This document shows, piece after piece, positions 34,070-45,444 of a stretch of 64,000 nucleotides of DNA. A model generated the notes under the pieces. The model saw nothing but the letters and a program-made list of their open reading frames with translations, searched no databases and had not been told where the DNA came from. The translations under genes and the position numbers were made by a program. The DNA is from Xiphydria camelus (Eukaryota > Arthropoda > Insecta > Hymenoptera > Xiphydriidae). The DNA is taken from contig OY783193.1 in NCBI GenBank assembly GCA_963678675.1, forward strand, positions 9,720,822-9,784,821, given 5' to 3'. Each line of letters begins with the position of its first letter. Within the stretch, counting starts at the first letter, position 1.

Positions 34070-34963
34070 CCTTTCAGGAAAGGTGCGGGACTGCGAACTC
34101 ATTAGCAGCCTGGATTCGCCAAAATGTACTGCTTCGTTGATGGCGAGATGAACCCTAGTTTGACGAAGTATTTATGATGGCGATGCTATTGGGTTGGAAA
34201 ATGAGTTCGTAGCGTTTTCTTTTATTTTCTTTCATTTTACAACGATTTGTTTGCTGTCCCGCAAAGTATTTATATTCATTCGAAAGAGCTCTTTCTGCTC
34301 TACAAAACTGTTATAATTGTTTATTCGAATAACAATTTTTTATTATTTTTCAGGCTTAGAAATGGAATATCCAGGAGGAAAAAATCAGAATTTTCGACAT
34401 CTTTTTTATCAAAACTCGCCTACAACACCTTCTCCGTATACGGCAGTTTTTTGACCTCGATGAAAAGCAAAGAAAAGCAGATGTCGAAACTGCTGATTTT
34501 TGCCCCCTGGATATTCCATTTCTAAGCCAGAAAAATAATAAAAAATTTAATTATTCGAAATAACAATTATAACAGTTTTTTGTAGAGCAAAAAGAGCTCT
34601 TTCGAGTACATATGTACATATTGCCAAACAACAAAATAGATCGATGTAAAATAAAAGAAAACATAATTGTGCGACGGAACAGTCTCGGCGATGCGAGTAT
34701 CGGCCACTTGAGCATGCCGATATATAGCATCACCGACGAAAGTCGCGTCGCGTGGTGTGTGTACACTCGTCGAGTATCGGATACCTGCGTAGCGTTGTGT
34801 GCGAAGGGCCTAAGTGGAATGGGGCAGGGTCGAGATCGGTGCATGAGTGAGGCACGTACGGTAGCGCTTGAGTGTGTGGGTTTCGTTACGGTTTTTGAGG
34901 AATTTTCGTTGCATACCACGCTTTTAGTCCCCTCAGCAAAGAAGTTTCACTTCAAAAATGTAT
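34070..34963 (+). repeat. Repeat A, diverged copy 3, split by a mariner-like foldback
   Basis: GGTGCGGGACTGCGAACTCA (about 34083) corresponds to 190-210 of copy 1. GTGTGTGGGTTTCGTTACGG and GAAGTTTCACTTCAAAAATG (34876-34963) correspond to its inner end. The tandem unit near AATGGGGCAGGGTCGAGA is present once here but three times in copies 1 and 2. The mariner-like element at 34189-34662 sits between the two halves. A partial inverted piece of the same repeat is at about 33845-33910. Confidence 0.65.
34189..34662. mobile_element. Mariner-like foldback element
   Basis: The left end TTGGGTTGGAAAATGAGTTC after TA is a typical mariner terminus. Long arms are nearly inverted copies (GAAAGAGCTCTTTCTGCTC with GAGCAAAAAGAGCTCTTTC, and GAATATCCAGGAGG with CCCCCTGGATATTC) around a roughly 60-bp loop. 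The right terminus has lost the CCAACCCAA end. No transposase is present. Confidence 0.7.
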
Positions 34964-37234
34964 ATCTATTTTTACTATAAAAAAGCTATTCTCCATTTTT
35001 GTATATCTCCACTGCATTTCGAGATAATCAACCTTAATTTTCAACCTTAATTAAAATACAATTATTAGAAGAAATATCGTAATAATTTCTTTATCCTGAA
35101 TTGGCAAAGGATATATCTGCGAATTATTATATTTTTTTTTCACACGACAGGGGAAGTTTCAAATCATTAGAATCAACACTCATCGCCTGCGTTTCACTGT
35201 CCAACGAGGCGTAATTACACACCTCGCTAATAAGCCCAGCGAAACGCAGCGACGAATCCGATATAAACTCACGCATTTTCATCCGACACGCGGGTCAGTT
35301 AAAACGCGAGACCTCTTCATCGATGGCGAAATAGAAGCCCAGGGCGCCGAAAAACGTTTCCACCTCGACTATTACTCGCGTCCAGGAAGAATCTCTGCCG
35401 GGGGATCGCCCCGGAGGCAACCAGGAGTCGCGAGAATTGCCCGGAAGAAGCGCGCGGCCTCCGGCTTCTTCGAAACGCTCTTTTCTCTCGAGCCTGGATC
35501 CTCTTCTCACGAGCCACGCTGGACCAGCGGCTTCCAGCGCCGCGATAGATCATAACTGCCGTTGCCAGCGCGCACTATAACGCGTGTAATCGCGTTGCTA
35601 AAAATTTCGCGCGACTTTTTCTCGGTCAACGTGAGCCGGGATAAACTGCTGCGCTAGACGAGGTGGCCGGGCGTGCAATTTACATCGGGAACAACGAGGG
35701 TTGCCTCGTTAGAATTGCTAAGGGGAATAATTGGTGAGGGCGGCTCGCGCGGGTTTTCTGGGCAATTACCGGCGTGCTGATGTAGCTTCCTTGAGTTTAC
35801 GTTGAGCACTCTTTGTTCTTCGAGTCGTGATTTATGTTTTTAATATAATTCGGGTGGGACGAACGAATTTGAAAATTTTAAGGAATTGAGTTAATTTTTC
35901 TCTAAATTTCTATTTTCTTCGCGGGTTGGAATTTTCTATAAATGCACCGTTGAACAAATTTTTATTAAATTTAATATAATTGTATCTAAAGCTTATATCC
36001 GATACGTGATACCTACTGATTACGAAAATGAATATACTCCATTGTGAAATTTATATCTAAGGGCTATTTTATAAGGAAATACATTAATTCTCATAATTAC
36101 GGAGTATATTAATTTTCATAATAACGTATTAGAAAAAAGGTTTATGTAAGAGTATATTAAAAATATGAATTTTTGTATAGTGTACATTCTTTCCTGTGGG
36201 AACGAAAGATTCGGATATATGCTCCGATTTTATAATCGGCTTTTCCTGCGGTTTCTACGGGCGGAATCGATCGAACCGGACCGAACTATAACAAATTAGA
36301 CCTCAGCCGCAATGCAATTAAGAGGAACATTTCTTTTATCGAAACTTTTTCCTCATCTCTTATCTACTTTTTTCGTGCACAAGGAAACGCTTCCAACGAA
36401 GCATCGCCTAGAAGATCGCCTCGAGGATCGCCGCACACGGCGCCGTGAAGATCCGAGCAGCCGGTTTACGACTTAGGTTCTCCCGGGTTTCCGCGATGGA
36501 ACCGATCGGATCGGGCAGGACTGGATTACACCTAGATCCGACTCGACAGAAAAGAACTCGCGTTTCCTTATCGCCGCGCGTTACCCGTGCATATACACAT
36601 GCATACACCGTTACGGTATCGTTCGAACGGTGGTTTAAGTCGATCTGGCAGCGGGTAATTGAATACACGCGTATTCGTTACTCTGTAAAATAGTTCCACG
36701 TCTTTTCTACTCATCGAGCGAGATTAATTGTGGATCGTCGGGGATGTTAGCTATGTCGGAAATGCGAACGACTTTAGTCGTCGATGGGGATTCCTCGAGG
36801 GATAACGTCGAAGCGATTGAAAATAAGTATCGACTTGCTTCGCGAGATTTTATAATTTGTTTTATTTTTCGCGCTGCACTGTGAAAAGTTTTTGTAGTAA
36901 ACTTCGTATTACTTTTATAAAGTTTTTATCATACGAGTTTATCTGATAAAATTACTACACGTGACTGAAACGATTAAATTTACCGTAGATTTGATTTAAA
37001 TTTACAACCAAACCACTCAAAATGTACCAAAATCGAAGCATCTTTGCAGCAAAAATTATTAAACTCGAAACTCTTTTCGAAAGTTACAAATAATTTATAG
37101 TGATTCACATTATTGTACTTGACTTGCAATTTTATAATACTTTTGTATAGAAAATGTATAGAAAATTTACAAATCCTTTTAACAGCATGACATGCAACTC
37201 GAAAACGAAAAAAGGGAAGAGAGAGATGAAATTA
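34964..37234. other. No gene recognised
   Basis: CpG-rich around 35200-35800 and 36240-36660, AT-rich elsewhere. The open frames are short and overlap on both strands. Nothing identifiable. Confidence 0.4.
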
Positions 37235-37379
37235 CACTGTAAAAAATACTGCGGTATGGACCTACATAGATAACTTTTGACGTTAAAAAATAATGGTATA
37301 AGACTGAATGACACTAGATGTGGTTATAAGTCCACACCGGAGAAATGGTGTTAAAAATCGACACCACTTTTTTACTGTG
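37235..37379. mobile_element. Short TIR element, CACTGTAAAAAA ends
   Basis: CACTGTAAAAAATACTG and CACTTTTTTACTGTG are inverted ends, with TA at the left. The interior has GGTATGGACC and GTCCACACCGGAG. 145 bp, non-coding. CACTGTAAAAA words near 9994 and 14974 may be stray ends of the same family. Confidence 0.6.
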
Positions 37380-38128
37380 CACATATTCGTCTTATATTGA
37401 CTTAGATGACATTTATTCGCAAATTCCAATTAGAAATTGAATTTCCCGCGACTTTTCCACGCCGAGTCGAAAAATTGAATAGAAAAAGTCGATACGATCG
37501 TCGATTATCGAACACCTTCGCGCGTTTAACAACGACAGCCGCTCCTCGGATGTTTCCCGATAATCGCGAGCAAAATGCGTCGCAGCCTCGCATCTTGGTG
37601 ATCGTCCGACGGATTCCAATATGAGCGATGGTCCAAATTTCACGTGAAGTACCCGAAAATTCGAGATGAACGAGACGTCGAACCCGACGATGGGCTTCGA
37701 CGCCGACGCCGACGCCGAGACGCCTTGTCTCGAGCGACTGGAGCGAGAAGTACGTCCGACTCGGTCTTCCGTAACCTTCTTTGCTCTTCGGACAGAAAAA
37801 AAAAACTCGTTCCACCTCACAATCTCCGCCGAAAAGCCAAAAATCCGAAAGAAAACCAGCGAATAACGAAATAATTTCGCGGGCTTTCGCGCAGGCGCAA
37901 AAATGCCTGAACGGATTTCCCAACAAAGTCGAGGAGCTGAACGCCGTCATCGAGAGTTACGCCCCGCCGTCGCTGAAAACGGCAAGCGTCGCGACGAACT
38001 GTTCGCGTCGCAGCGCGCGAGTCTCGAGGTCCAGGTCGGTCTCCTCGACCATTCGAGATTACGACTGGAGAACGGCGCGGGACCTGGACGGCAATATTTC
38101 GCGTAAGGAGCCACGTTTCTTCCTTACA

Positions 38129-38891
38129 GGCTTCACAGCCCCTATTTGTTTCATTTTAGAAGAAATAGGGTATATTTTAGGGGGAAAAGGGGGCAATTTT
38201 GATTAAAAAAGGAGATCCACTAGAAATTCTAAATGAGCAATGGTTTTAAAAAGAATGATTTTTAAGACAGGCACTCAGTAAAACACCAATATTTATTAAG
38301 CGAATGAAGGATATTTCTGTGACTTCAACATTTATATTTCATGTCAAGTAACTTAAACCTGAGTATCGCAATCTGATTTAAGGAAATAGGGATTTAGTTT
38401 CTGGTGAGAACTACTTAATTTAACTACATCGAAAAAAATTAATGTGATTTTGACAACTATTTTGGACTCGACTGTTCAAGTTTGCTAATTAGCACCAATT
38501 TTATAGTTGTCGTAACCATTTCCAGTTACCGGAGTAAAATAATTGTTGCGATAAGTATCTGTTATAAATTTGGTGCTGATTATAGAACTGGAGCAGTTGA
38601 GTCCAAAATAGTTGTCACAACTACTTTTCTTTCTCAGTGTAGGCTTTCATAATTTAAACGAAATATTGATGCAAGTAGATGAAGTAGGAATTATAATACT
38701 ATTTTATAAAAAAAGAAATTCATCATTTTGACCCTTTCCACATAATCCGAAACGATGGAAGGCTGCGTAACGGGTGATTGTAGAGGAAAAATATTGAATT
38801 GTAGTGGAAAAAGGGGAGAATTTTAGGGTAAAAAAGGGCAAACATAAAAAAATAGGAGAATAAAGGGAAATAGGGGACACAACCTGAAGCC
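38129..38891 (+). mobile_element. Repeat N, copy 2, carrying a nested MITE
   Basis: Ends GGCTTCACAGCCCCTATTT and AAATAGGGGACACAACCTGA match copy 1 in reverse complement. The body is collinear with 31843-32425 but longer, because a MITE occupies 38401-38639. It lies between two protein-like blocks of the possible decayed gene. Confidence 0.82.
38401..38639. mobile_element. CACTGAG-type palindromic MITE nested in repeat N
   Basis: The right end ACTTTTCTTTCTCAGTG before TA is canonical; the left end CTGGTGAGAACTA is diverged. Long inverted arms run GACAACTATTTTGGACTCGA and GAGTCCAAAATAGTTGTC. Comparison with repeat N copy 1 gives the insertion position. Confidence 0.75.
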
Positions 38892-39640
38892 TGTCCCGAT
38901 GTTCTACGAGACTTCAAACAGGAAAACACCTTCCGCCGACCCGGATTGTGATTACAGTCGCCAGTTACCTGTCCATCTCGACCTACGACCGAGGTAGAAC
39001 GAGACACGGCGTTTGCAAAAGGCGATACCACAGATTGCGAAGGTTCCACGCACCGTTCCTTCGTCGATATCCAGGACCCCTGAGCCGGATCCTCGGCCTC
39101 ATCGCGTCCAGTTTGGTCCTCTGCACGAGGTCTCTCCTCCTCGGGCCTTCCTCGTACATCATCGACAGCTTGCTCCTCCAAAGGTTTCTCCCCCGAAAGC
39201 TGCATACCTCCTACTGTGTTCACGACGAACTAATTTCGGGCGCGATCCACTTTAGCCGTCGGCTGAAGAACGCCCAGTGCGGAACGTCCTCGGAGCGCAG
39301 CGACTCCCCTTCGTCCTACGCCACCGCGACGTTCAAGGAAGATCGCACCATCGTGGGCAGCTTCATCGACATCTTGAGGCCCGCCGCCGTGAGACTCATA
39401 GCCGACACGACGATAGTAAGGAACGACGTGGTCACCCGACGCGTTTTGACTTTTAATCGAGACGATTTTCCGAAGCTGAAGCGCTGGCTCCAAGCCGTCG
39501 CGCTTGTCGCCTCGCCGCCTTCCGTGGAGCTGGTCGACGCCACTCGCACCACGGAGACCATCGATTGCTGGGCTTATGAACTCTTTTTTCATCTGAAGTA
39601 TCTGCAAGTGGATCGCGTCTTCGGACTGGAGAAAGTAATG

Positions 39641-40228
39641 CACCGAGAAAGAGATGTAGTAAATTTGATTAAATTAGCGGTAATGGGCGGGGGAACACAG
39701 ATTTGGTTACTCGAACTAATAATTCGATAGAATTGAGTACTGTTTGTTTTCGTCAAAAAGTTCTTAATCGTTATAGGGTAAACCACCCAGTTATTGGACA
39801 CCTTGCAGTTATTGGACAGTCTGATTTGAATAAATAAAAACAAGATTCCTAGTTTTTACTTAAATAAATATTATCAAAAACCGTACTTGGCTTATTGATT
39901 CTTGACTGTCCAATTACTGGGTTGAGTATTTCCAAAAAATAAGAATTAATTGGATTAATTAAAGGAAGAATAAAATTATATTCTTTCCAAGTTAAAATTG
40001 TAAATTACTAGAATGTAAAGCCAATATATTTTCAATTAAAACAAGCCACCACTCATATTTCTAGGTAGAAAAATATCTTTTTAACACGGTCTCAAATGTT
40101 GTAAAATGTATTAAGCGTTGAATAACTGGGTGGTATACCCTAACTGAATTATTTAATTGAAGTAGCTAAATCGGTTTTTCTCTACCCGTGATCACCAATT
40201 TAGTTAAATCTACTCATCTTTTTTTCAG
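39641..40228. mobile_element. CACTGAG-type MITE, family M3, carrying a nested element
   Basis: Starts CACCGAGAAAGAGATGTAGT and ends CTACTCATCTTTTTTTCAGT. The left arm has GGTAATGGGCGGGGGAACAC, the M3 signature. It is interrupted by the TIR element at 39776-40140. Confidence 0.78.
39776..40140. mobile_element. Nested TIR element, GGGTAAACCACCCAG ends, TA duplication
   Basis: GGGTAAACCACCCAGTTATT at the left and AATAACTGGGTGGTATACCC at the right are inverted ends flanked by TA. The word TTATTGGACA is repeated near the left end and inverted as TGTCCAATTA inside. 365 bp, no transposase. Confidence 0.85.
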
Positions 40229-40890
40229 TATAAAGACAGTTGTAATTGCATATTTTTTGCGAAATCGGTTGCATCTTGCAGCGACGAATTTGGGGGATGC
40301 AATGAGGGGACGCGTCTCAATTTTTTTCCTACCGAGGAAATGGGTTTTTCACGGCAAATGTTACGTCGCGATATTCTGGCTGTTTTGCTTTTGCTGATAT
40401 GAAACTTTCGATACGCGCCTTCATCGAACTCGACTCGTCGATCGCCACAACGAGGTCGTTCTCGGCCACTCGCCTTCTTGTAAAAAATGACCTTTCAAGG
40501 CAACCGCCGCCGGACTCAAGACGAACGACGAGATGACCCAGACGAATCTCTGGCATCGAGTAGTTCAACTGCGAGACAACTACATCATCCTCTATGAAAC
40601 ACTTCAGGACGACAAGAAGTTCCGCGAAAAGTCACCGGCGAAGGAAGAGCTGCAGTAGCGGCGATGAAAGCTGCGGTCGCTGTGATTATTTCTTATTCAA
40701 TTTTTCTCTTTCAAATCAATTTTACCATCGACGCGTCGTGTCCGCTTCCTGGAAGCCTTCCTGTTCGTAAACGTCACATCCGTTAATGTCTTTTTGAAGA
40801 ATATACAATATTCCGACGATAAAGACATCCGATTCTTCTCACAAAGAAAATAACGCAAAAACTGAAAATGGTCAAAGCCTCGCACAGTTG

Positions 40891-41338
40891 CACAATGAGA
40901 GAAGCATATTTGTAGTTAATAAATGCATACTTGATCACGGCAAATGAAATATTTCGTTGGGCCAAGTAAATGTATGTTTATTATTAGAATATTTTTTTCA
41001 TTCAAACAGAAATAGAGTAAAACTAACGCATATTTCCTGACATCCCAAAGAAATATTTCTTTCGCCATAAAATCAAGTAGGTAAAGTGAATGTCCCAATT
41101 CCTAACCAAATCCTCAAATATCTCTTTATTAACTTATCGTAGACTGTTCACATAAATATCTTTATCATCCCTTATTATTTAGATAAATATTTCTGTTAAT
41201 TGTGAAGGCACACAATGTTATATAATTTTTATTAATAGAACTAAATATATAAGTGGATAGGAATTGGGCTTAACTGGTTAGGAATTGGGACATTCACCTT
41301 ATGCGTATATTAACTATAAATAAACTGTTCTTTCTCTG
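40891..41338. mobile_element. CACTGAG-type MITE, family M4, carrying a nested element
   Basis: Starts near CACAATGAGAGAAGCATATT and ends ACTGTTCTTTCTCTG. The arms match 24642-24898. The right arm is interrupted by the TIR element at 41080-41300. Confidence 0.75.
41080..41300. mobile_element. Nested TIR element, GAATGTCCCAATTCC ends, TA duplication
   Basis: GGTAAAGTGAATGTCCCAAT at the left and ATTGGGACATTCACCT at the right are inverted ends, with CCTAACCA/TGGTTAGG just inside. TA flanks both sides. AT-rich, non-coding interior. Confidence 0.82.
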
Positions 41339-41793
41339 CACGGAGAAAAATATATTTGAAATGAAGAGCACTGAGTACCTAGATTCTGGCATTTTATGCG
41401 ATCGACTGTGTGGTACTGGAGTAACATCTCGAATGTTTGCAAATTATTGCCATACAAAATAACATTTTATTCCCCTCATGTGGCAAAAATTGGTACAATA
41501 TAGCATATTTTAAAATAATTTGACATTTTTTGCAATATAACTAACGTACATATAGAAGAAAGTAATTTCTTATTTTTCTCCATATATCCGTTGGCTGTAT
41601 TGCAAAAAATACCAAATTATTTTAAAATATGCGATATTGTATTAAATTTTGCCATCCGAGGGGAATTAAATACTATTTTGTACGGCAATATTTTGCAACA
41701 AATCGAGTTGTAACTCCAGTGCCACACAGTCGATCACATAACGCCAGAATCTGGGTACTCGGTGCTTTTCATTTCAAATCCATTTTTCTCCGT
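41339..41793. mobile_element. Palindromic MITE, interior family M5, copy 1
   Basis: Starts CACGGAGAAAAATATATTTG and ends AAATCCATTTTTCTCCGTG. Long arms include GAAATGAAGAGCACTGAGTA and its inverse, and CGATCGACTGTGTGGTACTG with its inverse. It abuts the preceding M4 element with no spacer. The second copy is at 49161-49697. Confidence 0.85.
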
Positions 41794-43286
41794 GTGTGGC
41801 GTATCTTTTCGTATCCCGGATTCGCGTGACAGGATCTTTCCAGGGTTATATATTTCGCAGTCGCTCGCGGTGCTTTTCAGACGGCGTCGCGTCGCCGTCC
41901 TTTCGCTTTCGCTGGTAAATGCATCGTAGCTTATTATCCGCCACGGCGTATCGCTCGTGGACGGTAGGGGGGAGATCTGTCAGTCGCCTCTCGACCAGTC
42001 GTTTCAACACGATCGGGGGCCTGACTCGGCACGCTATTGTTGCTAACATTTAGAAGTCGAGCTCTCCCGAGACGGCAAACCTATACGGCACTCTTGCCCG
42101 GGCCGCGATTGCGCCAGTCTCGCCTGCACTCAGCCAGCGTTCCTCCGCCTCTCTTATGTCACGGGACTTGTAACGATCGGAAGAGAATTGTGGCAGAGAT
42201 CGCAACGACAGTTCGAAATAGGTTCTCGATTATTTTTATACGACGTGTGATTTAAATATCTTGTAATATCAAACGTGTTTCTCTTCGCCCGAGAAAAAAT
42301 GTTAAAATCAGGACAAATATAGCGAGTAAACGAAATTTGTAGACACGATATCGTGTCGAAGAAGTCGTTTCTCTCGTTCAAATCTCTTACCACGGGAATC
42401 CACGATATTTCAACCGTTGGAATAATAATATTCCTGAAACGGTAACGGTAACCGGTTACAAGATCCCCTCGACGTTTCCTCCGTCAGCCTTTTACTCTTC
42501 TACCCCCCCATCCCTCCCTCTCCCTACAGCACCTCCACTCCCACGATAATGCAATCCCAGATCTTTCGCTCGCGGAGGAGCGCCGCGAGAATCTCGGTGG
42601 CTGACATAACCTTACGGAACAATACCATGAGAAAGTCAATGTTACCTCTGCGCCCAGAAGACCGCGCGAGTGAGACCGCCGAAGCCCGCACACGACGCGC
42701 GGAGAGCGATCGCTCGCGTCGCGCCGACCAGCGGATGCACTCACGTGCATACGCGTGCACTCGCGTGCACGCTGTCGCTTGCGAACTCCGCGCGCGACTC
42801 TCGTGCGTCCCGGGAGCAGTTCCGGGAACCTCGATTTCCTCTAAAACCCGCGTTTCGCGCGCGGGAGAGTGCAAATGTCGCTCAGCGGGAGGCACGAGAA
42901 TAAAGTGTCGAGAAGGAGAGGGCACTCTGCTCCGCGCGCGAGAGGCCGAGGAGAAGAGTGCGGTTACATCAGCATCCCGAACCCTGTCCTCCCACTTGAA
43001 GTTTTGCCGTCCACCTGGATTGACACTAAAGATTGACCCTTGCACCGCATCGACGCCTATCCGTGTAGCGACTAGACGTTCGATATCCAAGCTAAATCCG
43101 TATGCTCTTGGACTGTTATCCTCGCTGCTCGACGGCGAGACTCCGCTGCGGAGTGGAGAGCGCGTGATTCGCGTTTATCTCGATCTGGTTGTCGCGCGCG
43201 GCGCGGACTGTTCCGATGCGACGTGTCGAGAATTTCTGAGATCGACCGGGATGCCGATCAACGCCAAGATCCTGACTCTAATCCTA
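41794..43286. other. GC-rich stretch, no supported gene
   Basis: From 42484 to 43292 both strands carry long open frames (247 codons plus, 188 codons minus) in very CpG-rich DNA. The plus frame takes its stop from inside the MITE at 43287. No domain, signal peptide or repeat is recognisable. It may be a promoter-like CpG island. Confidence 0.35.
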
Positions 43287-43511
43287 CATTAGGAAAAAAA
43301 AATGGTATATTCAATTAAATCGGCATTTAAAGGTGGGAAATGCTGAATTATTTACTTCGATTAATAAATTTGGTTATAGCGATTAATGGTTTTTTGAGAG
43401 AAGCAAGCGGCAGTTCATTATTCAAGTCAGCTATTAGTTCAAGTAACTAGATCTACATTCCTCCATTCGTAACCGTCGATTCAATCAAATCTACTGCATT
43501 TTTTCTCAGTG
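43287..43511. mobile_element. CACTGAG-type MITE, interior family M3
   Basis: Left CATTAGGAAAAAAAAATGG (diverged end) and right CTGCATTTTTTCTCAGTG, both flanked by TA. Inner arms TCAATTAAATCGGCATTTAA and TCGATTCAATCAAATCTACT, with an ATTCCTCCATTCG block, match the other M3 copies. Confidence 0.78.
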
Positions 43512-43544
43512 TAATCTCGATTCTAACGTATCTCACTCGCAATT

Positions 43545-43815
43545 CGGTTTTAACTCTAATTCGTTTTTATTGTAGATTCGACAAATTTGAGCTAAATTAT
43601 TTACGTCGTATTTTTTTCATTTTTCATTTTTCGCCTTATCAAAGCTAGAATATGATATTTTGAAATGCTGCTACGTTATCGTCTATTAAGAATATCTCCC
43701 TCGCACTTATAACACTACGAACAATTACTTTTCTTCTCTTTCATTTCCGTTTGTCATTGAGTACTTTTATACGGATTACAAACTAAATTTGTTTAAGACC
43801 GAATTGATAAAAAAA
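43545..43815 (+). repeat. Repeat S, copy 2
   Basis: Direct, diverged copy of 10690-11060, with the same landmarks in the same order. Non-coding. Confidence 0.6.
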
Positions 43816-44908
43816 AGTGGCCGCGCACCAATTTGTAGATAACATTTAAATTGAAACTGAGACTAAAGCTTGGAATGTCCTTATAAACCAATTAACTGCT
43901 CGAATCGGGAGACTCGCAGCTACAAAACAAACGTCTCCAGAAAGAGCCCACGATCCCCACCCTGAACGGTACTTACTGAGAAAAGCAACCTCTAACCGCG
44001 TTAGCCACCGTCAACGAGCGGGATCCGGTCACATGTATCATTCTATTTACCGCTGCGGACAAGAGCATTGCGCGAAGCTAATAGCACGGAAAGATATAAC
44101 GACGGGCGCTTAGGTGGACGCGCGAAAGACTCGGTGGACTCTTGATCTTGCGTAACCCGGACTAACTGTCCGCTGTCATTAAAAATCGTTCTCGCAGGCC
44201 GCAGCGGCAGCGGCAGCGGCAGCGGCGATACAGTCGCCGTTTTTTTAAACGGCAATTTTTCTTTCGTCGCAAAGACATATCCCGACGCGGCGGTCCGGGT
44301 ATATCTCATCCCCTAAAAGTGGACGCGCGACGGCGGCGCGGCAACGCTCGTCGAGAGATTAATTCGGAACCAGAGACGCGCGGATGGCCTAATCGCTGTA
44401 ATGATATCGGATAGCGACTTACGGCTGTCCTCGTGATCCCGGCCGTTTTTAATTTGCTATTTTAATTTCTCGTCACGTTCTGACCTTAAAGTCGTTCGCG
44501 CGCCAACGAGCGCACGGATACCGGTAAATGATACGTAGACGAACGGTGGAAGGTCTGCGGGTGGTTTGCTGGTTTTGCAAATAACCGTTAAGGTTCCTTT
44601 ATTGCGACGGATCAAGTCTGTCGCAAATGCTCGTTTCAGCGCACCTCGTACATCCGCTGCAGGGATTCCCCGAAGATAGGAAATATTAAAGTCCGAACGA
44701 CTCTCCTGAGTTATTACTGTCGCGAGCGTATCTCGCGTTTCAATCGTATCGTTGCATAAATCCTGTCGTCGAAAGGTGGAAGCGAGAAAAAAGGCTGCTT
44801 CCTCCTTTCGTAATACGGTTCGGGATATCAATGGTTAATCCTGTCTCGAGACATGTTTCGAGACAGTAATTAGCGGAGAAGACGGAAGAAGAAATTTTCA
44901 GTCTCGCA
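43816..44908. other. No gene recognised; short GGCAGC run
   Basis: A hexameric GGCAGC repeat lies at about 44200-44226. The frames are short or overlap on both strands. Confidence 0.4.
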
Positions 44909-45134
44909 CACTGAGACAAATAATTAGGTTAAAATGATAAAACGCATCTATTTAGTTTGGCGCGTTTAGTTATTCTAACCGAAATAACGGTCAGTTTTGA
45001 ACTACATATTCAGTTAGTTTAAACAAAAAGTAGTCAGTCTAACCAAACACAGATGGAGGATCCATATTTCACCAAACGGTTTGGTCATCGTCTCCAGAAT
45101 TTTGATCGAATTCACTAACTTATTTTTCTCAGTG
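44909..45134. mobile_element. M1 MITE, first of three abutting elements
   Basis: Starts CACTGAGACAAATAATTAGG and ends TAACTTATTTTTCTCAGTG. The interior matches 13333-13586 in inverse orientation. The next element starts at the following base. Confidence 0.88.
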
Positions 45135-45196
45135 CACTGAGAAAAATAATTCCGTCTAGGATTTCGGTTAAATTGACCAAGATATTTTTCTCTGAG
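45135..45196. mobile_element. 62-bp minimal M1 element
   Basis: CACTGAGAAAAATAATTCCG at the start and CCAAGATATTTTTCTCTGAG at the end, with only GGTTAAATTGA between. It is essentially two M1 termini, wedged between two longer copies. Confidence 0.8.
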
Positions 45197-45444
45197 CACT
45201 GGGAAAAATAACTTGGTCAATTCAGTTGAAATTCTGGAGACGATGGCTAAATATAAACCGTTTGGTGAAATATGGATGCTCTCCATCTGTCTGATTAGAC
45301 AGGACCACTTTTTGCTCAGACTAACTAAACGCTTGGTTGAAATAATTAAACATTTGGTTAGAATGACCAGTATTTTTATTAGAATAACCGAATGTATCAA
45401 ACTAGATGCGTTTTGTCATTTTAACCTAATTATTTTTCTCAATG
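45197..45444. mobile_element. M1 MITE, third abutting element, opposite orientation
   Basis: Starts CACTGGGAAAAATAACTTGG and ends TAATTATTTTTCTCAATG. It is inverted relative to 44909-45134, so the cluster as a whole is a large inverted repeat with a 62-bp centre. Confidence 0.88.

Larger units (their letters stand above)
37666..40658 (+). pseudogene. Possible decayed host gene broken by two insertions (weak PA28/REG-like resemblance)
   Basis: Three protein-like plus-strand blocks are separated by transposons. Block 1, from the ATG at 37666, needs a shift in the A run near 37797-37804 and then reads AFAQAQKCLNGFPNKVEELN, near a GTAAGG donor-like site at 38102. Block 2 (about 39245-39637) reads VGSFIDILRPAAVRLIADTT and later LKRWLQAV. 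It is cut by the MITE starting at 39641. Block 3 (about 40380-40658) includes LWHRVVQLRDNYIILYETLQ and ends at TAG 40656-40658. FPxKxxEL, a W-x-Q block and the C-terminal LRxxY helix occur in the order known for proteasome activator PA28/REG subunits, but the pieces are longer than that family and identity is low. Frames on the minus strand are also open. This could be chance or another coiled-coil gene. Confidence 0.25.

Noticed and set aside
38948..39730. 260-codon open frame as an intact gene
   Set aside because: It runs into the MITE starting at 39641 and is probably only part of a decayed sequence. The minus strand is also largely open. Kept only as a weak pseudogene hypothesis.
42549..43292. 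247-codon open frame on the plus strand
   Set aside because: The stop codon lies inside a MITE, an overlapping 188-codon frame exists on the other strand, and no domain is recognisable.
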